A stretch of 64,000 nt of DNA, taken from NCBI GenBank assembly GCA_030847615.1, contig JAUMIR010000002.1, positions 193,795,809 to 193,859,808 of the forward strand, in the 5' to 3' direction. Positions 45,561 through 57,775 of this stretch are shown piece by piece. Source of the DNA: Gambelia wislizenii. Its lineage: Eukaryota > Chordata > Lepidosauria > Squamata > Crotaphytidae. The number at the start of each line of letters is the position of its first letter. Position 1 is the first letter of the stretch. The translations under genes and the position numbers were made by a program. The notes beneath the pieces were generated by a model, which saw only the letters and a list, made by a program, of their open reading frames with translations, did not search any database and was not told where the DNA came from.

Positions 45561-45788
45561 AAGAGCCAGCATGGTGTAATGGTTTGAGTGTTGGACTACG
45601 ATTCGGGAGACGAGGGTTGAAATCCCCTCTCAGTCATGGAGACCCACTAGGTGACCTTGGGCAAGTCTCATACTCTCAGCCTCAGAGGAAGGCAAAGGCA
45701 AACCCCCCTCTGAACAAGTCTTGCCAAGAAAACCCTATGGTAGATTCGCCATAAGTAGGAAACAACCCGAAGGCACACGACAACAACC
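45561..45788 (+). mobile_element. Sauria-type tRNA-derived SINE, full length
   Basis: AAGAGCCAGCATGGTGTAAT start, A box TGGTGTAATGG, B box GGTTGAAATCC, CTTGGGCAAGTCTCATACTC, CCAAGAAAACCCTATGGTAG, CGCCATAAGTAGGAAACAAC and CCGAAGGCACACGACAACAA. It lies 11 bases after the ACA tail of the truncated copy, consistent with insertion into that tail. Confidence 0.92.
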
Positions 45789-48561
45789 CTGCTAGATAGA
45801 TGTTGGACAATCACTTGACTGGTCAAAAATGCACAAGAAGAATCAGACTAGCAAGATGCTTCCTTTGCTTTTTTTCTCTCTCCCCACCCCCAGGAACCCC
45901 CAGGTGACGGCGGTGGCGGCGGCAGCAGGAGCAGCAACAAAGTGACAGAACCCGTACCACAGACCTGAAATGCTGTTTCTCAAAGAGGAATAAACTGGCA
46001 CCAGAACAAGATAGCACCTAAGAGAACTACATCTGTCTCCTTTAATTATCCCGTGTACATATTAGTGAGTGGAAGTGCTTTATTGTTTCTATAGCTAAGG
46101 CCAGCAAAGCTATAGAACACCAGGTGTGCATAAGCACTCTCCCCAAAGTATAGACAGGCAAATTTAAATCACGTACACTGTGACAGGGGGAGGGAATATC
46201 TTTAATTTCCCCAGGGGGAAAAAGTTAAATCAATCACGACTGTTATAGTTCATACACATGTATTGCTCTGGAGACTTACAATGTTTGTTTGCCTTGCAGA
46301 GGACATTCCATCAAATGACACTGAATTTGTTTGTTTCCATCTTTTATACTGAAGTGACAATGGAAAGCTCTAGTATTTGAACTCTGCAAGTACTTTTGTG
46401 CCCATATACCACTTACGAGTAACTCTGTGCCCTTGTTTTATTCAAAACACTAGTGATGTGTGTACATAAGTGCTTGCAGGATCTAGGTCCAGAATTGTAG
46501 CCGCATGATCCCTTCAGAACCACATCCTTACGGGATACATCTGATCACAGTAAACTTAGCCTAGATTTTGAAATCTTAACTATGGGTCTGATTCTAGTCT
46601 TGTCCATCATTTCTGCTTTTTCTCTGCTGTTAACTCCTCTAGCCTGGAGTTTCTCTGGAATTATATCAACAGTGTTTCCACATCTCACTGTTTTGTCGTG
46701 AGTCTTGTATTATGATCTAGTGTTTCCTCCCCTTCATAGATCCAACTCCAGGAGTAGCCATGAGATTACAGGAGAGTTTTTCAAGGAGATTTAGCCAAAG
46801 CCTAAATATGTAAAGCAAGTGCAACCAAAAAACAAAACAACAACCCACAAATGATATATCGAAAGAATATATCATCAGTATGTGCATTTCTAGACATTTA
46901 CTGATGCCTAAGATATTATACTTATGGATATGTGGGTGCATGGGTATGTTTGAATCTTGAGTTTGAGTCACTTCTCAAACTCAGTTTTAAGCCCCACTGA
47001 GTTCCATAGGGCTTCCTTATAAATAAGTGTGCATGAGGTTTGAGTCTTTGTTAAACATTCAGGCCATGATCCCTGGGGACAGTTATAACTGAGTAATTCT
47101 CATGGAAGTGAATGAGACTTATACAGGCTTAACTGTGCATATGATTATGGCTTCACAGTTGGCAATACAGCACCAAGATATGCTTGAGGTATAAAAAAGA
47201 GCTTTTGTTCTTTTCCTCTGAATTCACTATGACTAAATTAGGAATGACTTCTAGCTTTTAAGTTCCAGAAAGTACAGTTGCCACCTGATCAGGCAGAACA
47301 AACAAACAAAACCACAGAATTGGTGGCTCCTATGTCTTTAACAGGCATTTGATCTGGGGGGGCAGAGAAAGAAGGTGGAGTTTGTTTTTTAGGGGTAGAA
47401 GTAAGTGTTTTTGCTCTTAACGACTGTGAACTTGCTCTGCTTTTGAAGGCACAAAAACTGGGCATGGTTTTGACAAAAATGGTGGTGGTTTTTCTTTTTT
47501 GTTTTAAAAAATCCCTATCAAATGTACATCATTTAGATGGGGGGAAAAGTGTATTTGTATGACACCTTCAAAAATTAAAAATATCCTTATTCAAAAGCTA
47601 TGGCCTTGGTGGCTGAGAGCTGAAACAGATCCAGTATTAAAATATAATCATATACAGTACCATAATCTCAAAGTACTTTAAAATTCATTTTCAAAGCAGA
47701 ATAAAACATTATTATTTTTTGGAAGAGAAATGTACACACAGATTAGCCTTTGAAGCAATACTTCAGAATTCAACTTTCTAGTCCCCATGAGTTTCCATCC
47801 ATAACAATTCCTCTTGGCTTCTCTCTCTTTTATAATGATTGTGGGAAAAGCCTGACTGTTATATTTCATTTGTATTTCATACACAGAAGTCAACTGTCTC
47901 TCTCTTAATAACTAAATTGATTTTATTATAAATGAGAGACAAGCAAGAAAGAAAAAAATAGTGCACTGTGTGTGCATTATGTCTCTGTTGAAAGCTGCAG
48001 ATGGAAAATTAAAAGCAGTGGAAGGAAGCAGAGTTTGTACCACCAGAGTGTAGGGTTGGGTGGTTAACAGAGGATGCCACTCTTTACTGACTCCCATCCA
48101 TTTAGCTCCATTCCCCCCAAGCCTGTTTAAACTGTAAGGGTCCCTGGGGAGTGGGGGGCAGGAAGCTGTACATCATTTGGATTGTCTGTTAACAGCCATG
48201 CAGAAAAATAAAAATAAATGGCACTGTATAAAATAATAAATATTAATACACATTATTTAACTGTGTATTTTATAAAATAGGCTTTTGGTGCTATGAAAAG
48301 TGATTTGTGAATGTTTTCCTCCTAATCGTACTAAATCCTCTTGTTTACTATCCAACGTACTGGCTGATCCCTATTGTAATTTCCCTCTGTATTATTTTCA
48401 TGACTTATGTATGCTGCCAATATGCTGTCTTGTGGTTTTCTTTAATCTTTATACATCTGTTCCTTGTTATAAGTGTCACCATTCCGTGTTTGTTGAATCT
48501 CCATGTAACGCAGCACCATCTAGTAAGATGGGATCACCCAAAGAATGGGAGATGGACTAAT

Positions 48562-48675
48562 CCAGGGATGAGAAACACGTGGCCTTTCAGATGTTGTTGG
48601 ACTGCATATCTCATCCACCCCAGATGGAATGGCCAATGCTCAGTGGTGATGGTGGGTGTGCTCCAAAAATATCTT
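48562..48675. mobile_element. hAT-like repeat scrap (CAGGGATGAGAAAC type)
   Basis: CAGGGATGAGAAACACGTGG then CAGATGTTGTTGGACTGCAT and GCCAATGCTCAGTGGTGATG. This is the left part of the common amniote hAT whose inner text is 'GGCC..CAGATGTTGTTGGACT'. Related pieces: 60382-60520, 61855-61975, 58180-58290. Confidence 0.5.
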
Positions 48676-49597
48676 AGGGGTCAAAAACATACCCACAACA
48701 GCCCATAATCCATTTAACAGTTGGTGAAAATGTTTTGTTCATTCTATATTCCACATCCCATTCACATTTTAAAAGAGCCTGAGGTTTAACAGAAACTGAT
48801 GACTTTAGGGCTTAGGATTCCATAGGCTGTCCTTGCAAATATGAACATTTCCCCCATGTAAAGAAGTTTAATAAATATACAGGGAGCCCTGCGGTAGTAA
48901 GGAGCTTCAGTTCTAATTAACAGTTGAGCTCTTACAATGCATTTCTTAACATTCTTTCTGAAAACCATAGTGGTAACAAAGACATTTTACCTATCTGGCT
49001 AGAGTCCCACAGAAACATTAAAAGCAAAGGTGTCAAATGGATGCATAGCCCCACACACAACACATTGTGATCCTTGGTGATTGTCCTTTCACTTTTTTCT
49101 CAAAAACAAAGCCTTTGCGTAGTTGTCTGCTGGTGTTGCTTCCTATTTCTACCACAGCTATATGTATCCTGTGTGAGAAATTGGGACACATGATAGTCCA
49201 TGCTGAGAAGTGGAAATCTTTATTGCCAAATACTGGGGGCAACCAAGTGTTGAAAACAGCTGCTTCCATTTTCTTCTTGTGGCATGTAGCTGGCCAGTCT
49301 TAACAGAATATTCAATTCAACAGACACTTTGATGAATCTACCTAGCAGTTTGCATGTTCATATCCTTCATATTAATGCAAGATAGAAAACATAATAAAGA
49401 AATAAAGACCTGAACAAATGGGTCCTCTCCCTCTAGGAGCTGAAGTTCTAGATAAGAAGAAAGAAATCAGAATTTTCAGCATCTTCCCCCAACTGCTCTT
49501 CTCTGGTGGGAATCCATGACTGTTACACTTGAAAAATTTTAACACATGTTTATAATGTCAAAACTGCTTCATTTGTCCTAGTTCTGTTTCACCTGTG

Positions 49598-49905
49598 GGT
49601 GGGCAAAGTGCAACCCATGGGCTACATGTGACCTCCAGGGCCATATTTACAACCCCTATGACTCAAAACATTGATACAGGAAATGAACCAGAAGTGATCC
49701 TGGGTTGCTTCCTGTTGCAACTCCCCTCTCCTGGACCTAAAATGGCCCATTCCCCCCCCACAATACACGGCCAAGACCGCCACCCCCATAGAGGCTATTT
49801 GGGGCAAAAAAAAATTAAGGGAGTATATGGCGGGGTGGGTCTTCCATAGTCTCCAGGGGGGGGGGGTTAATATGGCTCACTAGCCTCCAACAGTTGTCCA
49901 CTCTT
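49598..49905. mobile_element. Possible hAT-like element
   Basis: Left GGGTGGGCAAAGTGCAACCC; right, reverse-complemented, GAGTGGACAACTGTTGGAGG then CTAGTGAGCCATATT. The ends are similar in the TGGGCAA core but diverged. Interior has C- and G-runs (49751-49759, 49855-49866). No target duplication visible. Confidence 0.35.
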
Positions 49906-50723
49906 TTCACCTTCACAAGTCCATTTTTAATAACGGTAGCATGATGGCATTTCTCAATTTAATACATTGAGGGCAGGAGGTTAATACACAGCCTCCAAAC
50001 AATTATACAAATACTGTATATACAAACAAAGCTAAAGCCAGCTGAGCAATAGCACAGCTTTTTCAGAGGGTTTGCTTCAAACATTGCATTTTATAACCAC
50101 AGACTGGAGAAGGCTGCATTACAATCTTTGCAGCTTTCTTCCTTGTCTCTCTTGCGGGTCCTTTCTCAAAATACAATCTGGGATCTTATGTTGCCTGACT
50201 TTGTGCATTTGGTGCCTCCCTGTGGAAACCTCCTGGAAGCCAGACACAGGCAGATAAGCAACCCAAGTCTTCAGAGAGTACAAATACAGTTTTATCCACC
50301 TTATTCAAAGAGTTATTTTGCAGAGAACGAGGAAACACAATCTCCACATTTCTGACACCTGCTTATATCTTCATTTGAAGTAGATGAGCAAGCTTCTACA
50401 TATTATATATTACAGGGTACATATCAAAATGACATATGTGTGCAGAGTGCCCATAGGAAATAACAAGAAAATCAGAACAATGATTGGCAAATAGCCTCAA
50501 GTGATAGCCCATGTTGATCAAACTATGGTTCAACTGTACCACTGTTCCCAAAATGAGAGGTACTTCCTACTTCCCATCTAAGCTCATTAGTTTTCTCAAA
50601 AATGTCTTAGTGGAATCTTTATGCTTGTCTACTCAGAAGTAAGTCTAACTGAATTCAGTGGGACTCCTAGACAAACATATATAGCATGACAGCCTTAGTT
50701 TTTTAACCAATAGTTTACCACTC

Positions 50724-51362
50724 TTAGGCCCTGTCTTTATATGAGGCAAAACACTCAGACTACCTTGCAGTAATGGCAATTTGCAGCAGCAGCTACTTGT
50801 CTTAATGTTGGTTTTGCCCCATAAGCCAAAATAAGCTTCACATGCTACATGGCAGCCGTGAGTGATTTACTCGCGTTTGTACTTGGCCACTGCTGAACTT
50901 TTTTTAAAAAAAGGTGCAATAGAACGATTTTATCAAGGTGCAATAAAGTGATTTTGCGATTAAAAGGGATAGCAAAAACAAACAAACAAACAAACACCAA
51001 CCTGCTTTATCACCTTAGCAATTGCTCACTAAGGTGAAAATCTAATATGGCGGCAGCAGGCGCTTGCCCTGTTAGCAAGCCTTGCTCCCCATGCTTGCCT
51101 GGCCAATCAGCTTTGTGCTTCCTATCCTATGTGAAAACGATTAAAAGGGAATCACTTGTCCCAACAAGCAGGAATGTGCACCCCCTCACTGTTTTAAAAA
51201 AAACTATAGGAAAGGCCACAAAGGCTTTTTCCTGCATTGTTTTTGCTGTTTTGGGCCCACCTCTTTCCAAATACAGTGGATTGATGCAAGATCCCATTTC
51301 GATAGGTAGGATTCCCAGTGAATTCCATAAGTGGTACTTTCATCATTTAGACAACCCCTTAG
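50724..51362. mobile_element. Non-autonomous DNA transposon, family A copy 2
   Basis: Left TTAGGCCCTGTCTTTATATG and right CATTTAGACAACCCCTTAG. Matches 1051-1655 throughout: CTTCACATGC, GTGAGTGATTTACTCGCG, CAATCAGCTTTGTGCTTCCT, CTTGTCCCAAC. A CAAACAAACAAACAAAC run at about 50977-50995 is an addition. Non-coding. Confidence 0.72.
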
Positions 51363-51935
51363 ATAGGATATTGCAGTGGCAGCACTGGGGGTAGGATGTG
51401 GAGAGACTGAACCGCACCAGGTGACATCAGTCTTAGTAATGCCACAGGGATATTGTTAGCTGTTACCAGAACACATAAGTTAATATTCTCAGCAGACAAT
51501 AAGGACCTAATTACATGTGGTTTTTCAAAAATTAAATAGTATGTGGTAGAATCATAGAGTTGGAAGAGACCACAAGGACCATCTAGTCCAACTCTCTGTC
51601 CTGCAGAATACAATGGAAATGGTGGTTTAAGCCCTTTCTCCCTAGCCACCATCTCAGTAAAACAGGGACTGTTCTCCTTCTGGTAATTAGGATTAGAAAC
51701 AAACCTACCATTAGTGCCAAAGCAATACATGCTAAGCACTGTCTGACCTCAGTGCACCAGGCATTTCTTTAAAAAAAAATAAAATCCTCCGTATGATTGC
51801 TAATCAGATTGTCAATATCACAATGCCTAACCCTCATATTTTGACTACCTGGTGCCAACTCCAACTTAAGCAAACTTAGGTTATAATAGACAATAATATC
51901 GTAGCCTGTGGACATAACCTCCAGCATACCATAAA
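51363..51935. other. Intergenic sequence with a CR1 tail
   Basis: Bases 51544-51612 are an inverted CR1 3' end (AGAATCATAGAGTTGGAAGA then CATCTAGTCCAACTCTCTG). The rest shows nothing recognisable. Confidence 0.6.
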
Positions 51936-52020
51936 ATAAAATAATAATAATAATAATAATAATAAAATTTATTTATATCCCGCCCCTCTGCGAACAATCA
52001 GGGCGGCTATATAAAAACCT
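51936..52020 (-). mobile_element. L2 LINE 3'-tail, short copy
   Basis: An ATA/AAT run followed by TTTATTTATATCCCGCCCCT and CTGCGAACAATCAGGGCGGC, nearly identical to the 3' end of the intact L2 at 16404-16475. A very short, heavily truncated insertion of the same family. Confidence 0.85.
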
Positions 52021-52604
52021 TTTAGTAAGTAAGAACAGAAACTTTTAACTTGCGTTCTGGTTGGATTCAGATGGTCATAGATTTTTAATATCAAATATAA
52101 CATGAATATATGAGAAATCCAGATTCTACAGGCGTGGGATGTGTTTGTTGTCTAATAGGTACAGTATTTCCATTTCCGATACAGAGTTATGACATGCGTT
52201 CATAACCCAAATTCCATTCTGATACCTCACTGCTCAGAGGCAGGACTGGCCATAGCACGTAGCATAGTCAGGGGACTGCTGAGGCCCACAAGTATAAACA
52301 TCCATTGCAGACTTAATCTCAATCACTCAAGGTTATCATGATATCACAAATACCTGATAAAACATACAAACAGAATCCTGAATGAACACTTAAACCAGAT
52401 GTGGCAAAATGCAGCCCCACAAGATTGTTTTGGGCCCTTGGCTATCTCAACCTTTCCAAACTACCTTTGTTCCAGCCTTCCCCTCCCAAAAGTTGCACTG
52501 CTTCTCCTAGAAGCCTCTGGGGGTGGCAATTCATCTTTGGAACACATTGCAGGACCTTCTTTGTTTAACATTTTCCAAAAAACAACAACACTTGAAAACA
52601 TTAA
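52021..52604. other. Unassigned intergenic sequence
   Basis: No exon recognised. CAGATGTGGCAAAATGCAGC at 52396 resembles a hAT-like left end, without a matching right end. Confidence 0.35.
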
Positions 52605-52665
52605 AAAGGCCAATTTTTCAAGATCAGAAGCCGCTCTGATAGCCTTGTGGCTGAAGAGCGGGGTA

Positions 52666-52696
<31 letters not shown>

Positions 52697-52697
52697 G
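52605..52697 (+). mobile_element. LINE 3'-end scrap with (AAAT)n tail
   Basis: AGCCGCTCTGATAGCCTTG then GCTGAAGAGCGGGGTATAAA and an ATAA run. The GGGCGGGGTATAAATAAA pattern is the plus-strand form of L2-type 3' ends; here GAGCGGGGTATAAATAAA. Confidence 0.6.
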
Positions 52698-53717
52698 TGG
52701 ATTTCTGGCCACTTTCATTTTCTTTTTCCATGAAGGGTAACATTATGGGGCAGTCCATGTGCTCCAGAGAGACTCTGGGTCACTGGAGCAGAAAATAATC
52801 CTTGTACCAGCTACAGTAGCTCACCCCCAACTTAACGCATAACTATGCTTGGTTTAACAAAAATATACAGGAAGGCACTGCTGAGGCAGTTCACTCTGAA
52901 TGTGCCTAACAATTTTAATTCCAATATCTTACACTTCAAAGGAAGTACACATTTTTAGGGTGCATACTTGCATATCATCTCAAGAGTAAAGGATATTACT
53001 CATTTGCATAAAATTTGCATCTTTTGATTCATTGTTTCAAACAATTCCTATAATTTAAATTTAAAAATATTGTACCTTGTACCCCAGTGGGGAAGAGTGT
53101 GACCTGAGTGGCTTGCTCAGTCTTAGGAGATTATCAGATGCTGCAAAAACCACCCAGGAGCATTACTCTTGTGTAAACGGGTCCCGGTTTCAGACGTCAT
53201 CATCGTCCTTGAGTGCTCCTCCAGTGCTGCAGCTGTGAGTAAGGCATCACTTTTCATTGACGGGGCCTTTGATTGATGGAGACTTTCATTGACGGGGCCT
53301 TTCATTGTGTCCCCCTACATTGCAGAGTTTTCTCCCACATTTTTCCTGGCTCTCTTAAAATGGATGAAGGGACTAAGTGGGGTGGGTGTAGGGACCTCAG
53401 GTGTAGGGTGTGGTCTTAAACACAACACCAGCTTTCATTTCAATATCTAAAAATCCAAGGCAAATGTTACATTCAATTTTGTTTCCATTTTCTTTCCTCC
53501 TTTTAAAATGGGTGCAATGTTTGAGCTGACATTTAGACCTGAATGCAGAACTGTGTCCTGAACACATTCCAATAACTCATCATTCAAAGGTACTATCATA
53601 TCACAATGAAAAGAAATGGAATGTCAAATAGGGCAGTTAATCCAAAAGCTTCTCAGCCAACCGAATTTTCATAAAATGACAGTACAACATTGCTGTGGCA
53701 GTTAGTCTTTGTATGAG
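52698..53717. other. Intergenic sequence; possible family D scrap
   Basis: At 53126-53250 GGAGATTATCAGATGCTGCA resembles a family D terminus, but the interior does not clearly align. At 53254-53308 the words CATTGACGGGGCCTTT occur twice in tandem. Nothing else recognised. Confidence 0.4.
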
Positions 53718-53872
53718 CACATGCACCTTCAAGCTGCCTGTCAAGTTAGGGCAACCCCATGACTTTCACACAGTTTTCTTAGGCAAGGAACCCTCAGGGG
53801 TGGTTTTGCCAGTTCCTTACTCTGAAATATAGCCTACAGACCATGGTATTTGTTGGCGATCACCCATACTTG
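53718..53872 (-). mobile_element. 5S-type SINE, 5'-truncated
   Basis: Plus strand reads ATGCACCTTCAAGCTGCCTG, TAGGGCAACCCCATGAC, TTTTCTTAGGCAAGGAACCC, GGTGGTTTTGCCAGTTCCTT and ATAGCCTACAGACCATGGTA: the reverse of the body and tail of the 5S SINE. The 5S-like head is mostly missing. Confidence 0.8.
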
Positions 53873-55243
53873 TTTATCATTTTGTTGTTGTTATTGTTCA
53901 GTGTTCACTAGATATGTCCTTCTAATGAAGAAATTGCAAAGAAAATATTTTCAAAAAAATAACAATTTGTTTTAAAGAAAGTTTCGAGAAAAATGTACTA
54001 GTGTGCAGTTGGAGAGCTGTGCCTTCATCACTAACAATGTTACAAGAAAATACCAAAAGATACTGTGCCACTTACACAACCAGGAGCTATTCACCTGATC
54101 AGAAGGGTAGTCTATGCAATCTGGTTGGAAATGGTCACATTTTTATAGACCTGAAACATGTGAGTTGCTTCAGAAGATATGATATCCCCGTAACTGATAC
54201 AGCACGCTGATGGAAGACCAAAGAGCTGTGTGCAAGAAGTGAAAAAATTATTTACTTATTATAACATCAAACATATGCTGCTCATGATAATAAATGTGTT
54301 TTCTGATCTCATGTAGGACTCAGTTCCGTTGCTGAAACTAAAGCAGTGGAACTGTGAGCAACGACCAAATGTAAGTTCCTCGATGGATGAATGAGGAATA
54401 CACATAACAAAAAACCTGCAGATACTAAAAGCTTTACTGAATATATAAATACATTGAGAAGTGTTGTTGGTAGATATGGAGATTAAATAAGGCCAAAATA
54501 AATTTTGGAAAATGCAAAAATTCAATTGTCATAGGAAGGCAGACAATTTGTTGGGCTACAGCTCCCCCTGGGGCCACCATGGCATTAATAAAAGGCATTT
54601 TGCAGACAGAGTTTTCAGGTCTTGGCCTTGATGACCAATCTGCCAGTGCTATGAGTGATGCCTGAAAGCAGTCAAAGCTGGGTTAAAATAGTTGATATAA
54701 AGATTTATGCTCCTATCTTCCTGCTTTTCCTCATCACCTAGTAGGGGCAAAACATCTTGGAAGCTCTCTGCATCATTATCCTAACTTACAGGGCTTGCAA
54801 AATGATAGGAGGTAACCATGTTGATTTTCATTTGCTGAGCCCCCCAGCTCTGTGAGCTTGGCTGTCTGGCTGTTGCCCTTCTTTCTGTTTCCCCTTGCAC
54901 TGTTTGCTCCCAAAGAGACAGCTGGTACAATAGACTGCCCAAGGCTCAGAATGCTGACTGTGGAAAGGAATGAAGCAAGCAATAGAAAGATCTACATCTT
55001 GCACAGGTGATGCTTTTTTTAGCCTGACTATATAGCCCATTTCTCTTACGAAGTTACCAAACTTCCTTGCAGGAATCAACGAAGGACATCTGTCTAGTTC
55101 AGCATTTTCCTTCCAGCCCTAGCTAACCAAATACCTCTAGTAGTCAAAGATATAACATAAGACACCATGTAGTTATTAGGGCTAAGCAGTTGCATTGTGA
55201 TGTAATGGTTAGGGTCTAGGATGGGGACTGGGTGGAGATCTGT
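53873..55243. other. Unassigned intergenic sequence
   Basis: About 1.4 kb. No exon or known repeat recognised. The frame at 54828-55079 on the minus strand and its overlaps lack domain or splice support. Confidence 0.4.
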
Positions 55244-55423
55244 GGTTCATTCACACAACATTATTATAGCACTATCATTCCACTTTAACTAATATGAATG
55301 CCTCCTGTGGAATCCTGGGGTTGGCCCTTTAGGGAAGGACATTCAGAATTCTCAGCCAGAGAGCTCCTCTGGTGCCTCTGACCAAACTACAAGCCCCAGG
55401 ATTCCATAGGATATTCAGCCATG

Positions 55424-55456
55424 ATAGAGAGAGAGAGAGAGATTAGTCCATGATAA

Positions 55457-55496
<40 letters not shown>

Positions 55497-55497
55497 G
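55424..55497. repeat. Inverted (GA)n / (CT)n pair followed by (AT)n
   Basis: GATAGAGAGAGAGAGAGAGA at the left and CTCTCTCTCTCTCTCTCTCT at the right flank a 20-bp loop, then ATATATATATATATAT. The GA and CT runs are complementary and can fold on each other. Confidence 0.92.
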
Positions 55498-55664
55498 TAT
55501 ATAACTCTTGGGTATGTTGCCTTTCCCAGTGTGCTGATTAGCCCCCCACATGCAAATTCTCTCTCCACCTCACAATCCACTCCAGCCACTCAATCTGTAT
55601 TTCCCAGCCTCACAAGGCCCCCTTCCTCCCCTCATTCCCTCAGCCACTCACCGGTCATTGGCTG

Positions 55665-55835
55665 CGACAGCACCCAGCCAACTGATGGCAGAGGGATGCC
55701 ACTACTGCTGCCACCACAACAAAACTCAGACAGTCAACTCGTGGCAGCAGGATGCCTGTGACAGGACCCAGGCAGTCAATTGGCAGTGGCGGCGGCCCAC
55801 CTGTGATGAGACCCAGGCAGTCAACTTGTTGTGTG
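55665..55835. repeat. Degenerate minisatellite of about 55 bp units
   Basis: The words ACCCAGCCAACTGATGGCAG, CTCAGACAGTCAACTCGTGG, ACCCAGGCAGTCAATTGGCA and ACCCAGGCAGTCAACTTGTT recur at near-regular spacing, three to four units. Open in one frame, but without a coding signature. Confidence 0.6.
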
Positions 55836-55925
55836 ATCTACTGGGCATTTTAGGGGGAGTTTTTTAATGGCATGTTATGCTGGTTACAGCTAGTAGTGCT
55901 ATAATTGTGTAGTGTGAATGGGTCC

Positions 55926-57775
55926 CTGGACTCTATTCTCCTCTAAGCCAGGCTACTCACTGGTTGGATCAGAGCTTGTCACTCTCTCTCAGCGTGACCT
56001 ACCTCACAGCACCATCGTGAGGCTTAACCAGATGGAAGAGAGCCAGACATATTGCTTTGAGCTCAAAGAAAGCAAGGCAAGATCTAAATCTAACTTGTTA
56101 CTAGAGCTTGGAAATGTTCCTTCTTTGGACAACAGCTTCCAAAATCCTCCAGCCAGAGTGGCCACTGGGATGGTGGGTTCTGGGAGTTGTAGTAACTTTT
56201 TTGCAAGCCTTGCTAATAAGTCAGTTAATCAATCTGGCCATCTAATTGTTTTTTTTTTAAAGACCTGTAAATTAGCAGCCATCATCACATCATGAAGAAC
56301 TCAAGTCCTTAATTTAACTATGTGTTCTGGAATGATAGCAGTACTTACCATTCTGAAACCACTGCTAACCAGAAACAGGACAATACATTGTGTCTCCTCC
56401 TGGTTGTGCTTCTGCACAGTTGTTGAAGGAATGTCTAAAATGGGGCGCATGTTCTCCTTGCAGATGGTCCACCTCCCAGGACCAAGACCCCTGATTGTGC
56501 AGGATTTCAAACCACAAAATTACACAGCCTAAGCAGGTAGAACGAACTTCCCCCAAGGCCAGTAGAGACCCCCTTCAGACACAAAAGCAGTGGGTGAAAG
56601 GGTGACCAAAACTTGGAAAGACTACTCTTTGGGATACAACTCTCAGAATGATCTGGCAAACATAGATAGTGTGGCCATGCAGTCAGTAAATGTCCTGAAC
56701 TCACAGTGGCAAGTGCCTGAAGAGCAACAGGAGAGGGGTGTAGGTCTAACCTGTTGACAATTGTCCACAATAGAAGCAACAGATGTCAAGAGCCAGTCCA
56801 AAAGTCAGTCATCAATAGTCCATACAAGATGCAAGAATAGTCAAAAGCCAGTCCAGAGTTCAGTTACCAAGAGTCCATACCAGATGCCAGGAAAACCAGT
56901 AGCAGTCCAGAGTTTAGCAGAGTCAGGTCCAACATCAAATCTGTAGTCAGAAAGGGATGACTGCAGCAGTCTAGAAGTCCATCCAAGGTCAAGACAAGCA
57001 GGAACACAGGAGGAGTGCAGCCGCTAAGAATAGCAGTTGTCAGCACTGAAAGTCAAAGGAAAACTCCTGCCAGATTTGTAGCCAGAGTTTCCAGCCCAGC
57101 TGGAGCTCATTAGTGAGGAAGTAGGTCAGTGTTTGGTATTTAAACTGTTGGAAGGGAGGGGGTATGTCGTTTGGATCATCCATCACTGGCTGGCAGACTG
57201 TTTGTTCTTCAGAATGAGGTATGTTTTCCTTATCTGCTTCGGCTACCCCCTCGGAGGGTGCCTGGGCAGTTTCTGTAGGCTGAGTCACTCTTTCCCTTTC
57301 TCCTTCTTCAGGCTGAGCCACACTTCCCCTTGCTGCCTCGCCTAAACATTCTCTGCTTCTTCCTTCTCCTCCTCTGAGTCCTCAGCAAGGGGGTTCATGA
57401 CAGAAAATGCGTGCAGCATCATGTCTAAATAGATCTCTCATTGTCATATAGATCCCTCTGTCTGTCCCTCTGCATGAATTTGCTTCAGATCTCATGCCCT
57501 TCCTATTTATTTTTTTGTATCCCATCTCTGACCAATCCATTATTATTCCTGGAGGGAGCCTCCCAGATGTTTTCTGGTTGTCTCCCAGCCTTCCAGTTCT
57601 GTGTTTGGTTAACCATTACAGTACTCTTAACTGTACAGCAAGTCTAACCTCAGGCTGGTGCCGAGAGAAACCCAATTCAACAGAGAGCCATACGATGTTT
57701 TTGTCTGTTTCCTCAAACCAAGAGCCTGCTTCAGGCTGCCCTTGGGTTGCAACGAGAGGGGAGAATTGTCTGAAT
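55926..57775. other. Intergenic sequence with a tandem repeat and an unidentified GC-richer block
   Basis: At 56783-56915 AAGAGCCAGTCCAAAAGTCA, AAAGCCAGTCCAGAGTTCAG and ACCAGTAGCAGTCCAGAGTT with intervening AGTCCATACAAGATGC and AGTCCATACCAGATGC form two to three units of about 63 bp. The stretch 56940-57410 resembles a dispersed repeat I cannot name; a 93-codon minus-strand frame at 57040-57321 is acidic (Glu-rich) without a domain. Confidence 0.4.

Larger units (their letters stand above)
45789..50723. other. Unassigned intergenic sequence, repeat-poor
   Basis: About 4.9 kb, the longest repeat-poor part of the window. Seen: a GC-rich GGCGGTGGCGGCGGCAGCAG stretch at 45909-45928, palindromic-repeat scraps near 46985-47160 (CCCACTGAGTTCCATAGGGC), and hAT-like pieces at 48562-48675 and 49598-49905. 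Some frames of 100-130 codons overlap at 48300-48708 without a domain. No exon supported. Confidence 0.4.
55244..55925. mobile_element. hAT-like MITE, family M3 copy 3, with large internal insert
   Basis: Left GGTTCATTCACACAACATTA and the right end TGTGTAGTGTGAATGGGTCC are the inverted termini. Left interior CTCCTCTGGTGCCTCTGACC and CTACAAGCCCCAGGATTCC match copy 2. Between CAGCCATGATA (55418-55428) and GTGCTATAATTGTG (55896-55909) about 460 bp of other sequence intrudes: microsatellites, then unidentified text including a minisatellite. Confidence 0.72.

Noticed and set aside
48300..48708. Plus-strand frames of 86 and 133 codons rich in hydrophobic residues
   Set aside because: They overlap in two phases and the longer one runs into a hAT-like repeat; no domain or start context.
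57040..57321. 93-codon acidic minus-strand frame
   Set aside because: Repeat-like surroundings and low-complexity Glu/Gln/Pro content; no homology recognised.
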